From positions 62,001 through 126,000 of the forward strand of contig JADGNZ010000003.1 of the NCBI GenBank assembly GCA_017883205.1: 64,000 nucleotides of DNA, written 5' to 3'. Positions 17,876 to 26,781 of this stretch are shown here, in pieces. Position 1 is the stretch's first letter, and every line of letters begins with the position of its first letter. Origin of the DNA: Thermoanaerobaculia bacterium (GTDB lineage: Bacteria > Acidobacteriota > Thermoanaerobaculia > Gp7-AA8). The notes beneath the pieces are model-generated. The model was not told the origin of the DNA, did no database searches, and worked only from the letters and a program-made list of their open reading frames with translations. Both the position numbers and the translations under genes were made by a program.

Positions 17876-18357
17876 CGTGGGCGCGCCAGATTCGAGGCCA
17901 CGGCGCAAAGAAACGCGCCGACTCCCAAGGTCGTGCGCACCGCGTGCGCGCGCGACCAGTTCTTCGCAAGTGACAGCGAACGGTCGCTCGGATAGTCGGT
18001 CGGCGCCTGCTGATCGAGCTCTTTGTTGATCGGAACCGTCACCATGATCGTCGCCGCCAGAACGCCGGCCAGGCTGATCGCCGATGCGGCGTCGAGAACT
18101 CGCTTCAGCGGCTTCACTCCCCGCGAGGCGACGGCGAGCGTCACCGCGGTACCAAGCGCCAGGGGGCCGATCGCATTGAAATAGCTCGTCGCGTCGGTCA
18201 GAGCAGCAATCGCCCGCGCCCGCCGGTCCGCGTGGTTCGGCAACTCGTGTTGCCATCCCGGAACAAGCGCCTGTTCGCCGAAGCCCAGCGAGCCTGCCAG
18301 CAATCCGGAGGTGGTGAGATTCACGAAGCGGAGCAGCGATTCGAATGTGTAGTTCAT
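17863..18357 (-). CDS. DUF1772 (anthrone oxygenase-like) membrane protein
   Basis: A 164-residue protein with four predicted helices: ~8-28, ~58-78, ~88-110 and ~143-160. The family signature TVPINKEL sits after the third helix. DUF1772 proteins resemble fungal anthrone oxygenases, but bacterial members are uncharacterised. Its start overlaps the end of the upstream TPR gene by 4 bp, so it is probably the last gene of that transcript. Confidence 0.8.
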   Translation of the reverse strand: MNYTFESLLRFVNLTTSGLLAGSLGFGEQALVPGWQHELPNHADRRARAIAALTDATSYFNAIGPLALGTAVTLAVASRGVKPLKRVLDAASAISLAGVLAATIMVTVPINKELDQQAPTDYPSDRSLSLAKNWSRAHAVRTTLGVGAFLCAVASNLARPRQAK

Positions 18358-21320
18358 TTGCGGGCGTCTTCGAGTTGTTTGATGCGCGTCACGATGTCGC
18401 GGTAGTTCGGATTCAAACCGTAGACTTCCAGAAACGCCTTCTGCGCACTGTCAGTATCGCCGACTTCCACGTACGCGGAACCAAGATCGTAGAGTAGCCC
18501 GACATGCTCGTCGGCGGTGATCTCGGTCATCTCCAGTCCCTTGCGATACCACTTGATCGCCAATTGCGGCATGCCCTTCTCGAGAAAGCAGAGACCGAGC
18601 ATCGACGAACACTCGACTGAGCGCTTGGGATCCTTCGAGGCCAGTTGAAACTCACCAATGGCCTCGTCGATTAGTCCCATCTCTTTGTATGCGATGCCGA
18701 GGTTGTAGTGAGTGTCGTAATCCTCGGAGTCGAGCTGCTGCTCGACGCCCTTCTTGAACTCCTTGAAAATCTCCTCGAGCGACTGCTCCTCTTCGCTGAG
18801 CGAGACGTTCTCTTCCTCTTCCAATTCTGATTCCAGCTCGGCAGCGAGATCGAAGAAATCGTCTTCATCCGCGAACAGGTTTTCCTCAACAGCAGCAGGT
18901 AGCGGCGGTGGTGGCGGGACCGCGACACGCGCCTCGGGCTGAACCGGCGGCGCGAAAAAGTCGTCATCATCGTCGGGGAGCGCCGAAAGAAGCTCGCTCT
19001 CGATCTCGTCGCGCGAAAGGACCGGCGGCGCAGCGATGGCACCGCGGTCGCGAACTTCTGATTGCGCAGGCCTCGCAGCAGCGTTCAGCCGCGCGCGCCG
19101 CTCGCTGATGCTGCTCGTGTCCGGAAAGCGTGAGGAAAGCGCGTCCATCTTTTCGCGCGCTTCGTCGAACAGCTCCTGCTCGATGTAGAAGTCCAGCTCG
19201 CGCAACTCCTCGGCAGACGGAGCGCTACTGAACGATGGGGCCTCGTCGCCGAAAACCGGCTGCTCGGCTGGCGATTCGAACGAAAAGCCTTCGTCGATCG
19301 AAGCCTCGAATGTGAGCGAGCTCTCCGGTTCGGGCTCCGGCTCAAGCAACGACATTGGCTCCTCGAAGCTCAGAGATGAGTCCGGCGAATCGAAGGAGAA
19401 CAATGGCTCCGGTGGCTCCGGCGCACTCGGAGCAGTCAATTCGAAATCCGCCACGGCGGTCTCGATGTCGAAGCTCATCTCATCGGCAAACTCCTCCACC
19501 GGCGCTGGCGCGGGTGGCGGCTCGGGCGCAGGCGCAGGCGGCTCGACCACAGGAGCCCGGACGGCGGGCTTGGGTGCCGCAGACTCCAGCGGGTATCCGC
19601 GTCCCGCGAATTCGTCACGGACGTCTTCGATCGAGGCGGTGTCGCCTTTCTCCTGCAGAACCTGAATGTACTGATTCGCCGCTGCGCGCGCCGCGCCGGC
19701 GTCGCCTTCGTCGAGCAGCACGCGATACAACTTCTGATGCGCGACCAGATGCTTCGGCGCACGCTCGATGATGGCCCGGAGGTGCTCTGTGGCCTTTTCG
19801 GCGAGGCCGTACTTCGCAAAGACGTCCGCCTCGGTGAGGTGCTCGGTGATGAAATCGAGGTTTTCGCCTTCCTCGTCCTGCTCGAGTCTGTCCGCGAACT
19901 GCTCGACCGCGGGCTGAAGGCCCGGAAGCGGCGGAGGAGATGGCGGAGGTGGCGGCGCGCGATCAGGCGACGGTGCCGCGAATTCGTGATCGAGATTTAT
20001 CTCAATCGGCTCGGAAGTATCGAGGTCGAGCGAGAGCGAAGGCTCGTCGTCGAAGGAATCGAACGTCGGTACAGGCTCCTCGATCTCCATCGACAACGGA
20101 GCGACGGGAACGGTTGCCTGCGGACGCGCCGGCATCGTGTCGACACCGCCCATCTGCGAGCGCACGAATTGAAGCTTCGTGCGGTGCTGCGCATTCTGCG
20201 GCTCGCGCTGGATCAGCTTGTCGAGCACCTCGGCCGCCTGCTCGTACTGCCCCTTCGCAACATGCGCCTCGGCCAGACTGCTCATCGACGAGAGGATGCT
20301 GGTCTCTTCGTTGAGGCGCGAGTAGAGAGCGACGAGGCGCTCCAGCGTCGGTGTGTGCGACGAATCGACGCGAAGGATTCGATTGAGCATCTCGACGGCG
20401 ATGCCGCGCTCTCCCCGTCCGATCGCCTTCTCGACGAGAGGCGCCAGCATCTCCAACGCGCCGTCGGCATTTCCAACGCGGACGTAAAGATCGGCAAGCG
20501 CCTCGCGCACCCCGGCGGCATTCGCGTCGCGCGACAGCGCGCGCTCGAGCGCGGCGCGTGCGCCGGCGAGATCGCCCTTCGCGAGCAGAATGCGGCCATT
20601 GATCGCCAGGAGGCGGGGGTCGTCACCCGACGTCTCGATCGACGTCTGCACGATCTGGATAGCGTTCTCGTAATCCTTCGCCTCGAGCAGCGCCGTGACC
20701 AGCGACTCGACCAGCTCGACGTTGCTGGAGTCGATCTTGAGCGCCTTCTTGAAAACCTGCACCGCCTCATCGAGCATGCTTCGCTTCAGCAGCATGCGGC
20801 CGACGCGGTCGTATTCTTTGAGCGCTTCCGCCTTCTGGTTGTTCTGCGAGTAGAGGTCGGCGAGCTTGACGTGAACGTTGATCGAATTCGGATCGAGCTC
20901 GGAAATCTTGCGGTAGATGACGAGTGCGTTGCCGGGATCGCCGTGCTTCAGGTAGTAGTCAGCGAGAACCTGGTACTGACTCTTGGCCTCCATCGCCAGG
21001 CCCTGTTTGGCGTAGAGATCGGCGAGCTTGGCGTAGATATCGAGCTTGGAGGGATCGAGCTTGTTGATCTTCTTGTAGATCGCGATCGCTTTGAGGAAGA
21101 AGCCGTCTTTGGAGTAGTGATCGGCGATCTTGGCGAAGACCTTGACCGCCTCATCGTTGCGGCTGATGCGCACCCAGAGGTCGCCGATGCGGTTCAGGGT
21201 GTTGACATCATTGGGGTTATCGTCGAGAAGGCGCTCGTACTCCTTGATCGCCGGCTCGATCTTCCCCTTCGCCACCAGCTTCTCAGCGCTGGCGATGATT
21301 TTATCGCGTTGGATCGCCAT
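18354..21320 (-). CDS. Large TPR-repeat protein with acidic linker
   Basis: A 988-residue protein starting at ATG 21320 (MAIQRDKIIASAEKLVAKGK); a GGAG lies just upstream, and an earlier GTG-type start would add an improbable Cys-rich leader. Residues ~1-380 are about ten TPR units (for example AVKVFAKIADHYSKDGFFLK, NALVIYRKISELDPNSINV). A long Pro/Ala/Glu/Asp-rich disordered stretch with a few TPRs follows (~400-840). The C-terminus is again TPR (YNLGIAYKEMGLIDEAIGEF). There is no signal peptide, so it is a cytoplasmic scaffold of unknown role. The 5' end overlaps rnhB by 20 bp. Confidence 0.85.
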   Translation of the reverse strand: MAIQRDKIIASAEKLVAKGKIEPAIKEYERLLDDNPNDVNTLNRIGDLWVRISRNDEAVKVFAKIADHYSKDGFFLKAIAIYKKINKLDPSKLDIYAKLADLYAKQGLAMEAKSQYQVLADYYLKHGDPGNALVIYRKISELDPNSINVHVKLADLYSQNNQKAEALKEYDRVGRMLLKRSMLDEAVQVFKKALKIDSSNVELVESLVTALLEAKDYENAIQIVQTSIETSGDDPRLLAINGRILLAKGDLAGARAALERALSRDANAAGVREALADLYVRVGNADGALEMLAPLVEKAIGRGERGIAVEMLNRILRVDSSHTPTLERLVALYSRLNEETSILSSMSSLAEAHVAKGQYEQAAEVLDKLIQREPQNAQHRTKLQFVRSQMGGVDTMPARPQATVPVAPLSMEIEEPVPTFDSFDDEPSLSLDLDTSEPIEINLDHEFAAPSPDRAPPPPPSPPPLPGLQPAVEQFADRLEQDEEGENLDFITEHLTEADVFAKYGLAEKATEHLRAIIERAPKHLVAHQKLYRVLLDEGDAGAARAAANQYIQVLQEKGDTASIEDVRDEFAGRGYPLESAAPKPAVRAPVVEPPAPAPEPPPAPAPVEEFADEMSFDIETAVADFELTAPSAPEPPEPLFSFDSPDSSLSFEEPMSLLEPEPEPESSLTFEASIDEGFSFESPAEQPVFGDEAPSFSSAPSAEELRELDFYIEQELFDEAREKMDALSSRFPDTSSISERRARLNAAARPAQSEVRDRGAIAAPPVLSRDEIESELLSALPDDDDDFFAPPVQPEARVAVPPPPPLPAAVEENLFADEDDFFDLAAELESELEEEENVSLSEEEQSLEEIFKEFKKGVEQQLDSEDYDTHYNLGIAYKEMGLIDEAIGEFQLASKDPKRSVECSSMLGLCFLEKGMPQLAIKWYRKGLEMTEITADEHVGLLYDLGSAYVEVGDTDSAQKAFLEVYGLNPNYRDIVTRIKQLEDARK

Positions 21321-21936
21321 CGGCTCCGTTCCGCACGAACAGCAACATCGGCTCGTCAACCCCCTCGAACGATCTTCGGTGAATCGGCGAAGGGCCGTAG
21401 AGCCTCAGAGCCGCTTGATGCCCCTCCGTCGCGTATCCCCGATTGTGTCGAAAATCGTAAACAGGGTAGAGGTCATGATACGACTCCATCAACAGATCGC
21501 GATAGACCTTCGCCACGATCGATGCGGCGGCGATGGAGACGCTGCGCCGGTCGCCGCCGATCAATGGAACCTGCGGCATCTCCACATCGATCGTCACGGC
21601 GTCGAGTAAAAGCACGTCCGGGCGGACGGCGAGGTTCTCAACCGCCTCGACCATCGCCAGCTTGCTGGCGCGGAGAATGTTGATCGCATCGATCATCCGC
21701 GGCTCGATCACGCCGACTGCGACGGCGCGGGCACGGCGAAGAATCAACCGGCAGATATCGACGCGGTCTTCGCGGTCGACAAGCTTGGAATCGTTCACGC
21801 CGAAGAGCAGCGGCTCGGAGTCCAGGATGACGCAGGCGGCGACGACAGGGCCAGCCAGACAGCCGCGCCCGACTTCGTCCGTGCCGGCGATGGCCCGAAA
21901 ACCAAAATCGCGGAGCCGGCGCTCGATCGCCGACAT
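21301..21936 (-). CDS. rnhB: Ribonuclease HII
   Basis: Removes RNA from RNA-DNA hybrids and single ribonucleotides from DNA. I place the start at ATG 21936 (MSAIERRLRDFGFRAIAGTD), which gives 211 residues, the usual length. The longer frame overlaps rplS and adds a basic non-conserved leader. Active-site motifs are present: GTDEVGRGCLAGPVVAA (D-E-G-x-G), DVLLLDA, and SIAAASIVAKVYRD. It is the last member of the rpsP-rplS translation cluster and overlaps the downstream TPR gene. Confidence 0.94.
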   Translation of the reverse strand: MSAIERRLRDFGFRAIAGTDEVGRGCLAGPVVAACVILDSEPLLFGVNDSKLVDREDRVDICRLILRRARAVAVGVIEPRMIDAINILRASKLAMVEAVENLAVRPDVLLLDAVTIDVEMPQVPLIGGDRRSVSIAAASIVAKVYRDLLMESYHDLYPVYDFRHNRGYATEGHQAALRLYGPSPIHRRSFEGVDEPMLLFVRNGADGDPTR

Positions 21937-21997
21937 CTCAGCGACACGCGCCAACTCCGCGAAGAGGTTCCGGACGAGTCGCTCGCCCGCCTTCGGT

Positions 21998-22351
21998 TTA
22001 GCCTTTGCGCTTTTCTTCGATGCGCGCTGCTTTACCGCGGAGATCCCGGAGGTAGTAGAGCTTCGCGCGACGGACCCTGCCATGGCGTTCGACCTCGATG
22101 CGATCAATGCTGGGAGAATTCAGGGGGAACATGCGCTCCACGCCGATTCCACCAGAGATCTTACGCACAGTGAACATCTGCCGCGCGCCGCCGCCTTTGC
22201 GCGAGATCACCAGACCCTGGAAGATCTGGATGCGTTCCTTGTCGCCTTCTTTGACTTTCACATGAACCTTGACCGTATCTCCAGGCGAAAATGCCGGAAT
22301 GTCGGTGCGCGTTTCACGCGATTCGACGAGCTTCATGAAATCCTGAGCCAT
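21998..22351 (-). CDS. rplS: 50S ribosomal protein L19
   Basis: A 117-residue ribosomal protein at the 30S-50S interface. Recognised by [60 protein letters not shown] and [17 protein letters not shown]. It sits between trmD and rnhB in the order conserved across many bacteria. About 130 bp separate it from trmD, with no clear hairpin. Confidence 0.98.
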   Translation of the reverse strand: MAQDFMKLVESRETRTDIPAFSPGDTVKVHVKVKEGDKERIQIFQGLVISRKGGGARQMFTVRKISGGIGVERMFPLNSPSIDRIEVERHGRVRRAKLYYLRDLRGKAARIEEKRKG

Positions 22352-22480
22352 GATGACAACCTTCCTGTGTTTCTGAGCGAGCCCGCAAGCATCGCCGATT
22401 TGGGCGGTTTGGGCAACCTCGTCGACTCGAATTCGTCTCGGGGAGGCTCCGCCCGCCGTAGAACCAGCCCTCAGACGGAC

Positions 22481-23224
22481 TCATTCCTCCCGAATGCGGC
22501 GCAACATCGCCTGCGCTTCCTCGTCCAGCTCCGCGCCGTCAAGCAGATCGGGCCGCTTTCGCAGCGTCGCCCGTAACGCCTGCTCCTTGCGCCACTTACG
22601 GATCTTCTCGTGGTGGCCGGAGAGGAGCACGTCCGGAACGCGCATCCCGCGCAGCTCCTCGGGGCGCGTGTAGTGCGGATAGTCGAGCAGACCGCGGAAG
22701 AACGAGTCCTCCTCGACCGATACGCTGTTGCCGACGACACCTTCGATCATCCGCCCCACCGCATCGGCGATGACCATCGCCGGAAGCTCGCCGCCCGAGA
22801 CGACGAAATCGCCGATCGAGATCTCGTCCGGTTGCAGCGCCTCGCGGATGCGCTCGTCGAAGCCCTCGTAGCGTCCGCAGAGAAAAATCAGCCACGACCG
22901 CGATGCCAGGTCCCGCGCGGCCGCCTGCGTGAACACGCGCCCCTGCGGCGACGTCATGAGAATCGCGGCGTCGCCCCCCTCGGCTGCCTCAGCACGAATC
23001 GCTTCTACGCAGCGAAGTACCGGCTCGGCCAGCATCACCATGCCCGGCCCGCCGCCGTACGCTTCGTCATCGGTAGACCGATGCTTGTCGGTCGCGAAGT
23101 CGCGCAGATCCCAGACGTGGACGTCGAGCAGCCCCTGTTTGATGCCGCGCGCGATGATCCCTTCAGCCAGCAACGGCTCGAACATCGAGGGAAAGATCGT
23201 GACGAAATCAATCCGCAACGGCAT
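22481..23224 (-). CDS. trmD: tRNA (guanine37-N1)-methyltransferase
   Basis: SPOUT-fold methyltransferase that methylates G37 next to the anticodon and prevents frameshifting. The start at ATG 23224 (MPLRIDFVTIFPSMFEPLL) fits the conserved N-terminus and gives 247 residues. The knot contains FLCGRYEGFDERI and SIGDFVVSGGELPAMVI. YGGGPGMVMLAEPV and YTRPEEL are further TrmD signatures. It overlaps the end of rimM by 17 bp. Confidence 0.97.
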   Translation of the reverse strand: MPLRIDFVTIFPSMFEPLLAEGIIARGIKQGLLDVHVWDLRDFATDKHRSTDDEAYGGGPGMVMLAEPVLRCVEAIRAEAAEGGDAAILMTSPQGRVFTQAAARDLASRSWLIFLCGRYEGFDERIREALQPDEISIGDFVVSGGELPAMVIADAVGRMIEGVVGNSVSVEEDSFFRGLLDYPHYTRPEELRGMRVPDVLLSGHHEKIRKWRKEQALRATLRKRPDLLDGAELDEEAQAMLRRIREE

Positions 23225-23741
23225 CGAGGTCGTCCAGCCCGACGGGCAAATCCACGAGAGCACGTTTCGCTGCGAGATCGATCTCCGTGACGATGCCGGC
23301 AGCGAACGGAACATCGAATCGGTGGCCGTCGCGCTCCACGTTCAGGAGCACGCCGCCTCCGCCCTCTTCCGTTCCGGCTACGACTCCGCGCACGCGTCCC
23401 TCGGCATCGACGAGCGTCAAGCCGACGAGATCGTGGAGAAAATACTCATCGGCTTCGAGCGGCCGCGCATCAGTCAGCGGCACTTCCACCGTCCAGTTTT
23501 GCAGCGTCCTCACATCCTCGGGTGCATCGATGCCGGCAAACTTCACCAGCGCCCGTCCAGCGTGAATGCGGACGCTTTCGATTGCGGCGTCGCGCGTCTG
23601 CGTCTCGTCAGGGGAAACGAGCGTGACGGCGGAGAGACCGGTGAAGCGGTCCGGAGAATCGCTCCAGGCCTCGACGCTCGCTTCGCCGCGCACGCCGTGC
23701 GCCTTGCGAATGATGCCGAGGGCGATGCGGTCGCCGGCCAT
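23208..23741 (-). CDS. rimM: Ribosome maturation factor RimM
   Basis: Helps assemble the 30S head and binds S19. The 177-residue protein has an N-terminal barrel (LGIIRKAHGVRGEASVEAWS) and a C-terminal PRC-barrel (EYFLHDLVGLTLVDAEGRV, DVPFAAGIVTEIDL). It lies between khpA and trmD in the conserved order and overlaps trmD by 17 bp. Confidence 0.96.
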   Translation of the reverse strand: MAGDRIALGIIRKAHGVRGEASVEAWSDSPDRFTGLSAVTLVSPDETQTRDAAIESVRIHAGRALVKFAGIDAPEDVRTLQNWTVEVPLTDARPLEADEYFLHDLVGLTLVDAEGRVRGVVAGTEEGGGGVLLNVERDGHRFDVPFAAGIVTEIDLAAKRALVDLPVGLDDLDAVAD

Positions 23742-23749
23742 GGTGCGCC

Positions 23750-23980
23750 TCAGTCGACGATGTCGAGCGTGTAGCGGCGGCGCGTTTTCGAGCCCGCCGC
23801 GGCCAACAGCGTCCGCATCGCGCGCGCCGTCCGGCCCTGACGTCCGATCACCTTGCCGAGGTCTGCCTGGGCGACCTCGAGCTCGACGACCGTCTGATCG
23901 CCGCGGTCGTAGACATGCGTGTTCACCGCGTCGGCATCATCGACGAGCGACTTGGCGATGAACTCGATCAGCTCTTCCAT
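23750..23980 (-). CDS. khpA: KH-domain RNA-binding protein KhpA
   Basis: A 76-residue single KH domain with the signature GKVIGRQGRTARAMRTLL. KhpA-type proteins bind RNA and, in several bacteria, act with KhpB in cell-size control and sRNA binding. The position between rpsP and rimM is the standard one. It lies 9 bp from each neighbour, so it is co-translated with them. Confidence 0.95.
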   Translation of the reverse strand: MEELIEFIAKSLVDDADAVNTHVYDRGDQTVVELEVAQADLGKVIGRQGRTARAMRTLLAAAGSKTRRRYTLDIVD

Positions 23981-23989
23981 GGAGGGAGC

Positions 23990-24229
23990 TTACGCGGTTT
24001 TGTTCTTTTTCAGGAGAGACTTGACGGTCGGCGAGAGCTGAGCGCCCTTGCTGACCCAGTAATCGACGCGCGCGCGGTCGATCTTGACGTCGGCAGGGTT
24101 CTTCTTCGGATCGTAATGCCCGATCTGCTCGACCGTTGCGTTGCTGGGGGTCTTCAGCGAGTCCGAAACCACCACGCGGTAGAACGGGGAATGGGTTGCG
24201 CCCTGGCGGCGCAGACGGATCTTCAACAT
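23990..24229 (-). CDS. rpsP: 30S ribosomal protein S16
   Basis: A 79-residue ribosomal protein: MLKIRLRRQGATHSPFYRVV at the start, then IGHYDPKKNPADVKIDRARV and YWVSKGAQLSPTVKSLL. It is the first gene of the rpsP-khpA-rimM-trmD-rplS-rnhB cluster. Its usual upstream neighbour ffh lies 1.1 kb away because an unrelated gene is inserted. Confidence 0.98.
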   Translation of the reverse strand: MLKIRLRRQGATHSPFYRVVVSDSLKTPSNATVEQIGHYDPKKNPADVKIDRARVDYWVSKGAQLSPTVKSLLKKNKTA

Positions 24230-24266
24230 GTCGTGTGATGCTCCTTCGTGAATCGGGCCGGCAATC

Positions 24267-25370
24267 CTACCGAACCGGGGCGTGAAACCGCAACCGGGAG
24301 GCTCTCATTCCGAGGCCGCGCCGTTGCGTCCTCACGACGGCTAGGCTTGCTTCGGATCTGGACCCAGTTCGCCGGATCCGAACCATCGAGGCGGGACGCC
24401 TCGATGGCCGCGGGCGAAGACGCCCGCACTCCTCGGCGCAACGAGAAATGCATTCGAAAGGAGTGCGGTCGTCTCGACCGCGGGCACTCGGGCGTCCTCG
24501 CCCGAGTGCTGTCAGTTGCGCAGGTCGGAATTCGTCGACGTTCTTGCTTGCGAAGTATGGCTTCGGGGTTTCTGCCGCGCAATTCGTGCCAGCCTGCACC
24601 TCGAGCCTAGCGAACAACGCGGGCTCCAACCTCGTAATAGCTTGGCAGGCTTCGCAGCGGAGACGCGCACCAGCCTCCATCTGGGTGACGGCGAAGTAGG
24701 TTTTCGTTTTACACTTCGGGCAGACAAATTCCTGTGTGACCTTTTCCCACTCCGAGTCATTTCCCGTCTCGGACACGAACCGATAAAGCACGCGGCAGCA
24801 TGAGTTCGGGCAACGAGCGAAGGGCGATTTTTCTACGGCGGACTTGCGCCGCAAGATTCGCCGGCCACACTCACAAGTCACGGTGTAGCGAACGTCGAAA
24901 TTGCTGATAATGCTAGCCTCGCGATAGGGCTCTAAAAGCGCGATCACCGTTTCGACCGACCGTCGAAGCTTTGCCGGATCTCGCTCGCCATCGCCGAAAG
25001 GCGTGTGAAGAAAGTTGCTCAGGCGATGGTATGCAGCTCGAATATGCTTGGGACTTAGACCTTTCTGCGAGCCCATTCTGAACCAGGTGGTTGGCTCGCC
25101 ATCAGAATTCTCAGATGCCATGTTCACGTCATGCGAGTGACGAAGCATTGGGTTTGCTTCAACCATCGCATCTAGGATGAGTTGCGGCCTCCACTCGTCA
25201 AAGAGTTCATCAGGTATCTCGTCTCGGTAGTACGGTTGGAACTGGTAGATCAAGCGCTCGATCGAAAATCGGAGTTCAAGCGCGGCATAGATCAGATCTT
25301 CAGCTTCGCCTCGATCAGCAAGCTTGATGGCTTTGTCTAGGTGGCTTATGGCTTTGTAATGAATTGACAT
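24267..25370 (-). CDS. Unrecognised protein with two zinc ribbons, inserted between ffh and rpsP
   Basis: A 367-residue protein. Residues 1-~150 are helical (YKAISHLDKAIKLADRGEAE) and resemble no family I can name. Residues ~168-275 carry two Cys4-type ribbons: CECGRR with CPNSC, and CPKCKTK with CEAC. The last ~85 residues are Arg-rich and low in complexity. They are encoded by a run of perfect hairpins (24383-24509), which suggests that the reading frame has run through an intergenic repeat after loss of the original stop. The gene body is less GC-rich than its neighbours and interrupts a conserved operon, so acquisition by transfer is plausible. Confidence 0.55.
   Translation of the reverse strand: MSIHYKAISHLDKAIKLADRGEAEDLIYAALELRFSIERLIYQFQPYYRDEIPDELFDEWRPQLILDAMVEANPMLRHSHDVNMASENSDGEPTTWFRMGSQKGLSPKHIRAAYHRLSNFLHTPFGDGERDPAKLRRSVETVIALLEPYREASIISNFDVRYTVTCECGRRILRRKSAVEKSPFARCPNSCCRVLYRFVSETGNDSEWEKVTQEFVCPKCKTKTYFAVTQMEAGARLRCEACQAITRLEPALFARLEVQAGTNCAAETPKPYFASKNVDEFRPAQLTALGRGRPSARGRDDRTPFECISRCAEECGRLRPRPSRRPASMVRIRRTGSRSEASLAVVRTQRRGLGMRASRLRFHAPVR
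24383..24509. repeat. Cluster of perfect hairpins
   Basis: Three perfect palindromes: CCATCGAGGCG/CGCCTCGATGG (24383-24407, 3-nt loop), GCGGGCG/CGCCCGC (24410-24427, AAGA loop), and GCACTCGGGCG/CGCCCGAGTGC (24484-24509, TCCT loop). A weaker GGTCG/CGACC hairpin lies between the last two. They fall within the 3' part of the zinc-ribbon gene frame. Confidence 0.85.
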
Positions 25371-25389
25371 CAGGCTGCCCCGCTCGCAA

Positions 25390-26730
25390 TTACCCCATCA
25401 AACCCGGCGGCATCCCTTTCATCATCTTGCCGAACTTCCGCGCGCCGAAGCCTTTCGAGAAGCTGCGCATCATCTTCTTCATCTGCAGGTATTGCTTGAG
25501 AAGCTGATTGATCTGCTGGACGGACGTGCCGGAGCCTTTTGCGATGCGCTTTTTTCGTTTGCCGTCGATGACTTGCGGGAACTCGCGCTCTTTTTTCGTC
25601 ATCGAGTCGAGGATGGCTTGCATGCGGACGATCGCTTTCTCGTCGATGTCTTCTTCGCTGATCTTGCCGGCGCCGGGGAGCATGTTCACGAGCGAGGAGA
25701 GTGGGCCCATCTTCTTGACCTGCAGGAGCTGCGAGCGAAGGTCTTCGAGGGTGAACTTGTCTTTGGCGACGCGTTGGGCGAGGCGCTCGGCTTCTTTGCG
25801 GTCGATCTCGGTCTCGACCTTCTCGATGAGCGAGAGGACGTCGCCCATGCCGAGGATGCGGGAGGCCATGCGGTCGGGGTAGAAGACGTCGAGATCGGTG
25901 TACTTTTCGCCGACGCCAACGAGCTTGATCGGACGATTGACGACCGACTTGATCGACAGGGCCGCGCCGCCGCGGGCGTCGCCGTCGAGCTTGGTCAGGA
26001 CGATGCCGGTGACGCCGAGACGATCGTCGAACTCTTTCGCGGACTTGACCGCATCCTGGCCGGTCATGGCGTCAGCGACGAAGAGGATCTCGCTCGGACG
26101 CGTGTCGCGCTTGATTGCGTCGAGCTCCGCCATCAGCTCGGCATCGATGTGAAGACGGCCTGCCGTGTCGAGGATGACCGTGTCGTAGAGAAGCGTGCGG
26201 GCGTCGGTGACGGCACGCCGCGCGATCGAGAGCGGGTCGCGGTCGTCGCCGATCTCGAAGAACGGAACGTTGACACCCTTCGCAACGATCCGAAGCTGCT
26301 CGATCGCGGCGGGACGGTAGACGTCGCACGGCACCAGCATCGGACGGCGTCCGCGATTCTTGAGGTGCAGAGCCAGCTTCCCCGAGGTCGTGGTTTTGCC
26401 GGAGCCCTGAAGGCCGACCATCATCACCACCGCGGGTGAGCCGACGAGCGCCAGGCCGACTTCGTTGCCGCCGAGAAGCTCCTGCAGCTCATCGCGGACG
26501 ACTTTGGTGACCTGTTGCGCCGGCAAGAAGGCGGTGAGCACGTCCTGGCCGACGGCCTTTTCGCGGACGCGGTTGGTGAACTCTTTGACGACTTTGAAGT
26601 GAACGTCCGCTTCGAGCAGCGCGACGCGAATTTCCTTGAGGGCGTTGTCGATGTGCCACTCGTTGAGAGCGGCCTCGCCGCGAAGGGTCTTGAAGACCCT
26701 GTCCATCTTGTCCTGCAGGTTGTCGAACAT
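25390..26730 (-). CDS. ffh: Signal recognition particle protein Ffh
   Basis: SRP54 homologue that binds signal sequences and 4.5S RNA and delivers ribosomes to FtsY. The 446-residue protein has the N domain, then the G domain with GLQGSGKTTTSGKLA, DVYRPAAIEQL, DTAGRLHID and TKLDGDARGGAALS. The M domain is Met-rich (MKKMMRSFSKGFGARKFGKM) and holds the KGSGTSVQQINQLLKQY RNA-binding motif. It heads the translation cluster upstream of the inserted gene. Confidence 0.98.
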   Translation of the reverse strand: MFDNLQDKMDRVFKTLRGEAALNEWHIDNALKEIRVALLEADVHFKVVKEFTNRVREKAVGQDVLTAFLPAQQVTKVVRDELQELLGGNEVGLALVGSPAVVMMVGLQGSGKTTTSGKLALHLKNRGRRPMLVPCDVYRPAAIEQLRIVAKGVNVPFFEIGDDRDPLSIARRAVTDARTLLYDTVILDTAGRLHIDAELMAELDAIKRDTRPSEILFVADAMTGQDAVKSAKEFDDRLGVTGIVLTKLDGDARGGAALSIKSVVNRPIKLVGVGEKYTDLDVFYPDRMASRILGMGDVLSLIEKVETEIDRKEAERLAQRVAKDKFTLEDLRSQLLQVKKMGPLSSLVNMLPGAGKISEEDIDEKAIVRMQAILDSMTKKEREFPQVIDGKRKKRIAKGSGTSVQQINQLLKQYLQMKKMMRSFSKGFGARKFGKMMKGMPPGLMG

Positions 26731-26781
26731 GCGGAGGGTTAAACGCCGTCAGCGTCGAAAAAATCCGGGGAAAAGCCGGTC

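Noticed and set aside
19737-21683. A 648-codon plus-strand open frame
   Set aside because: It is antisense to the TPR gene and rnhB, whose proteins have clear families; the frame is a high-GC shadow.
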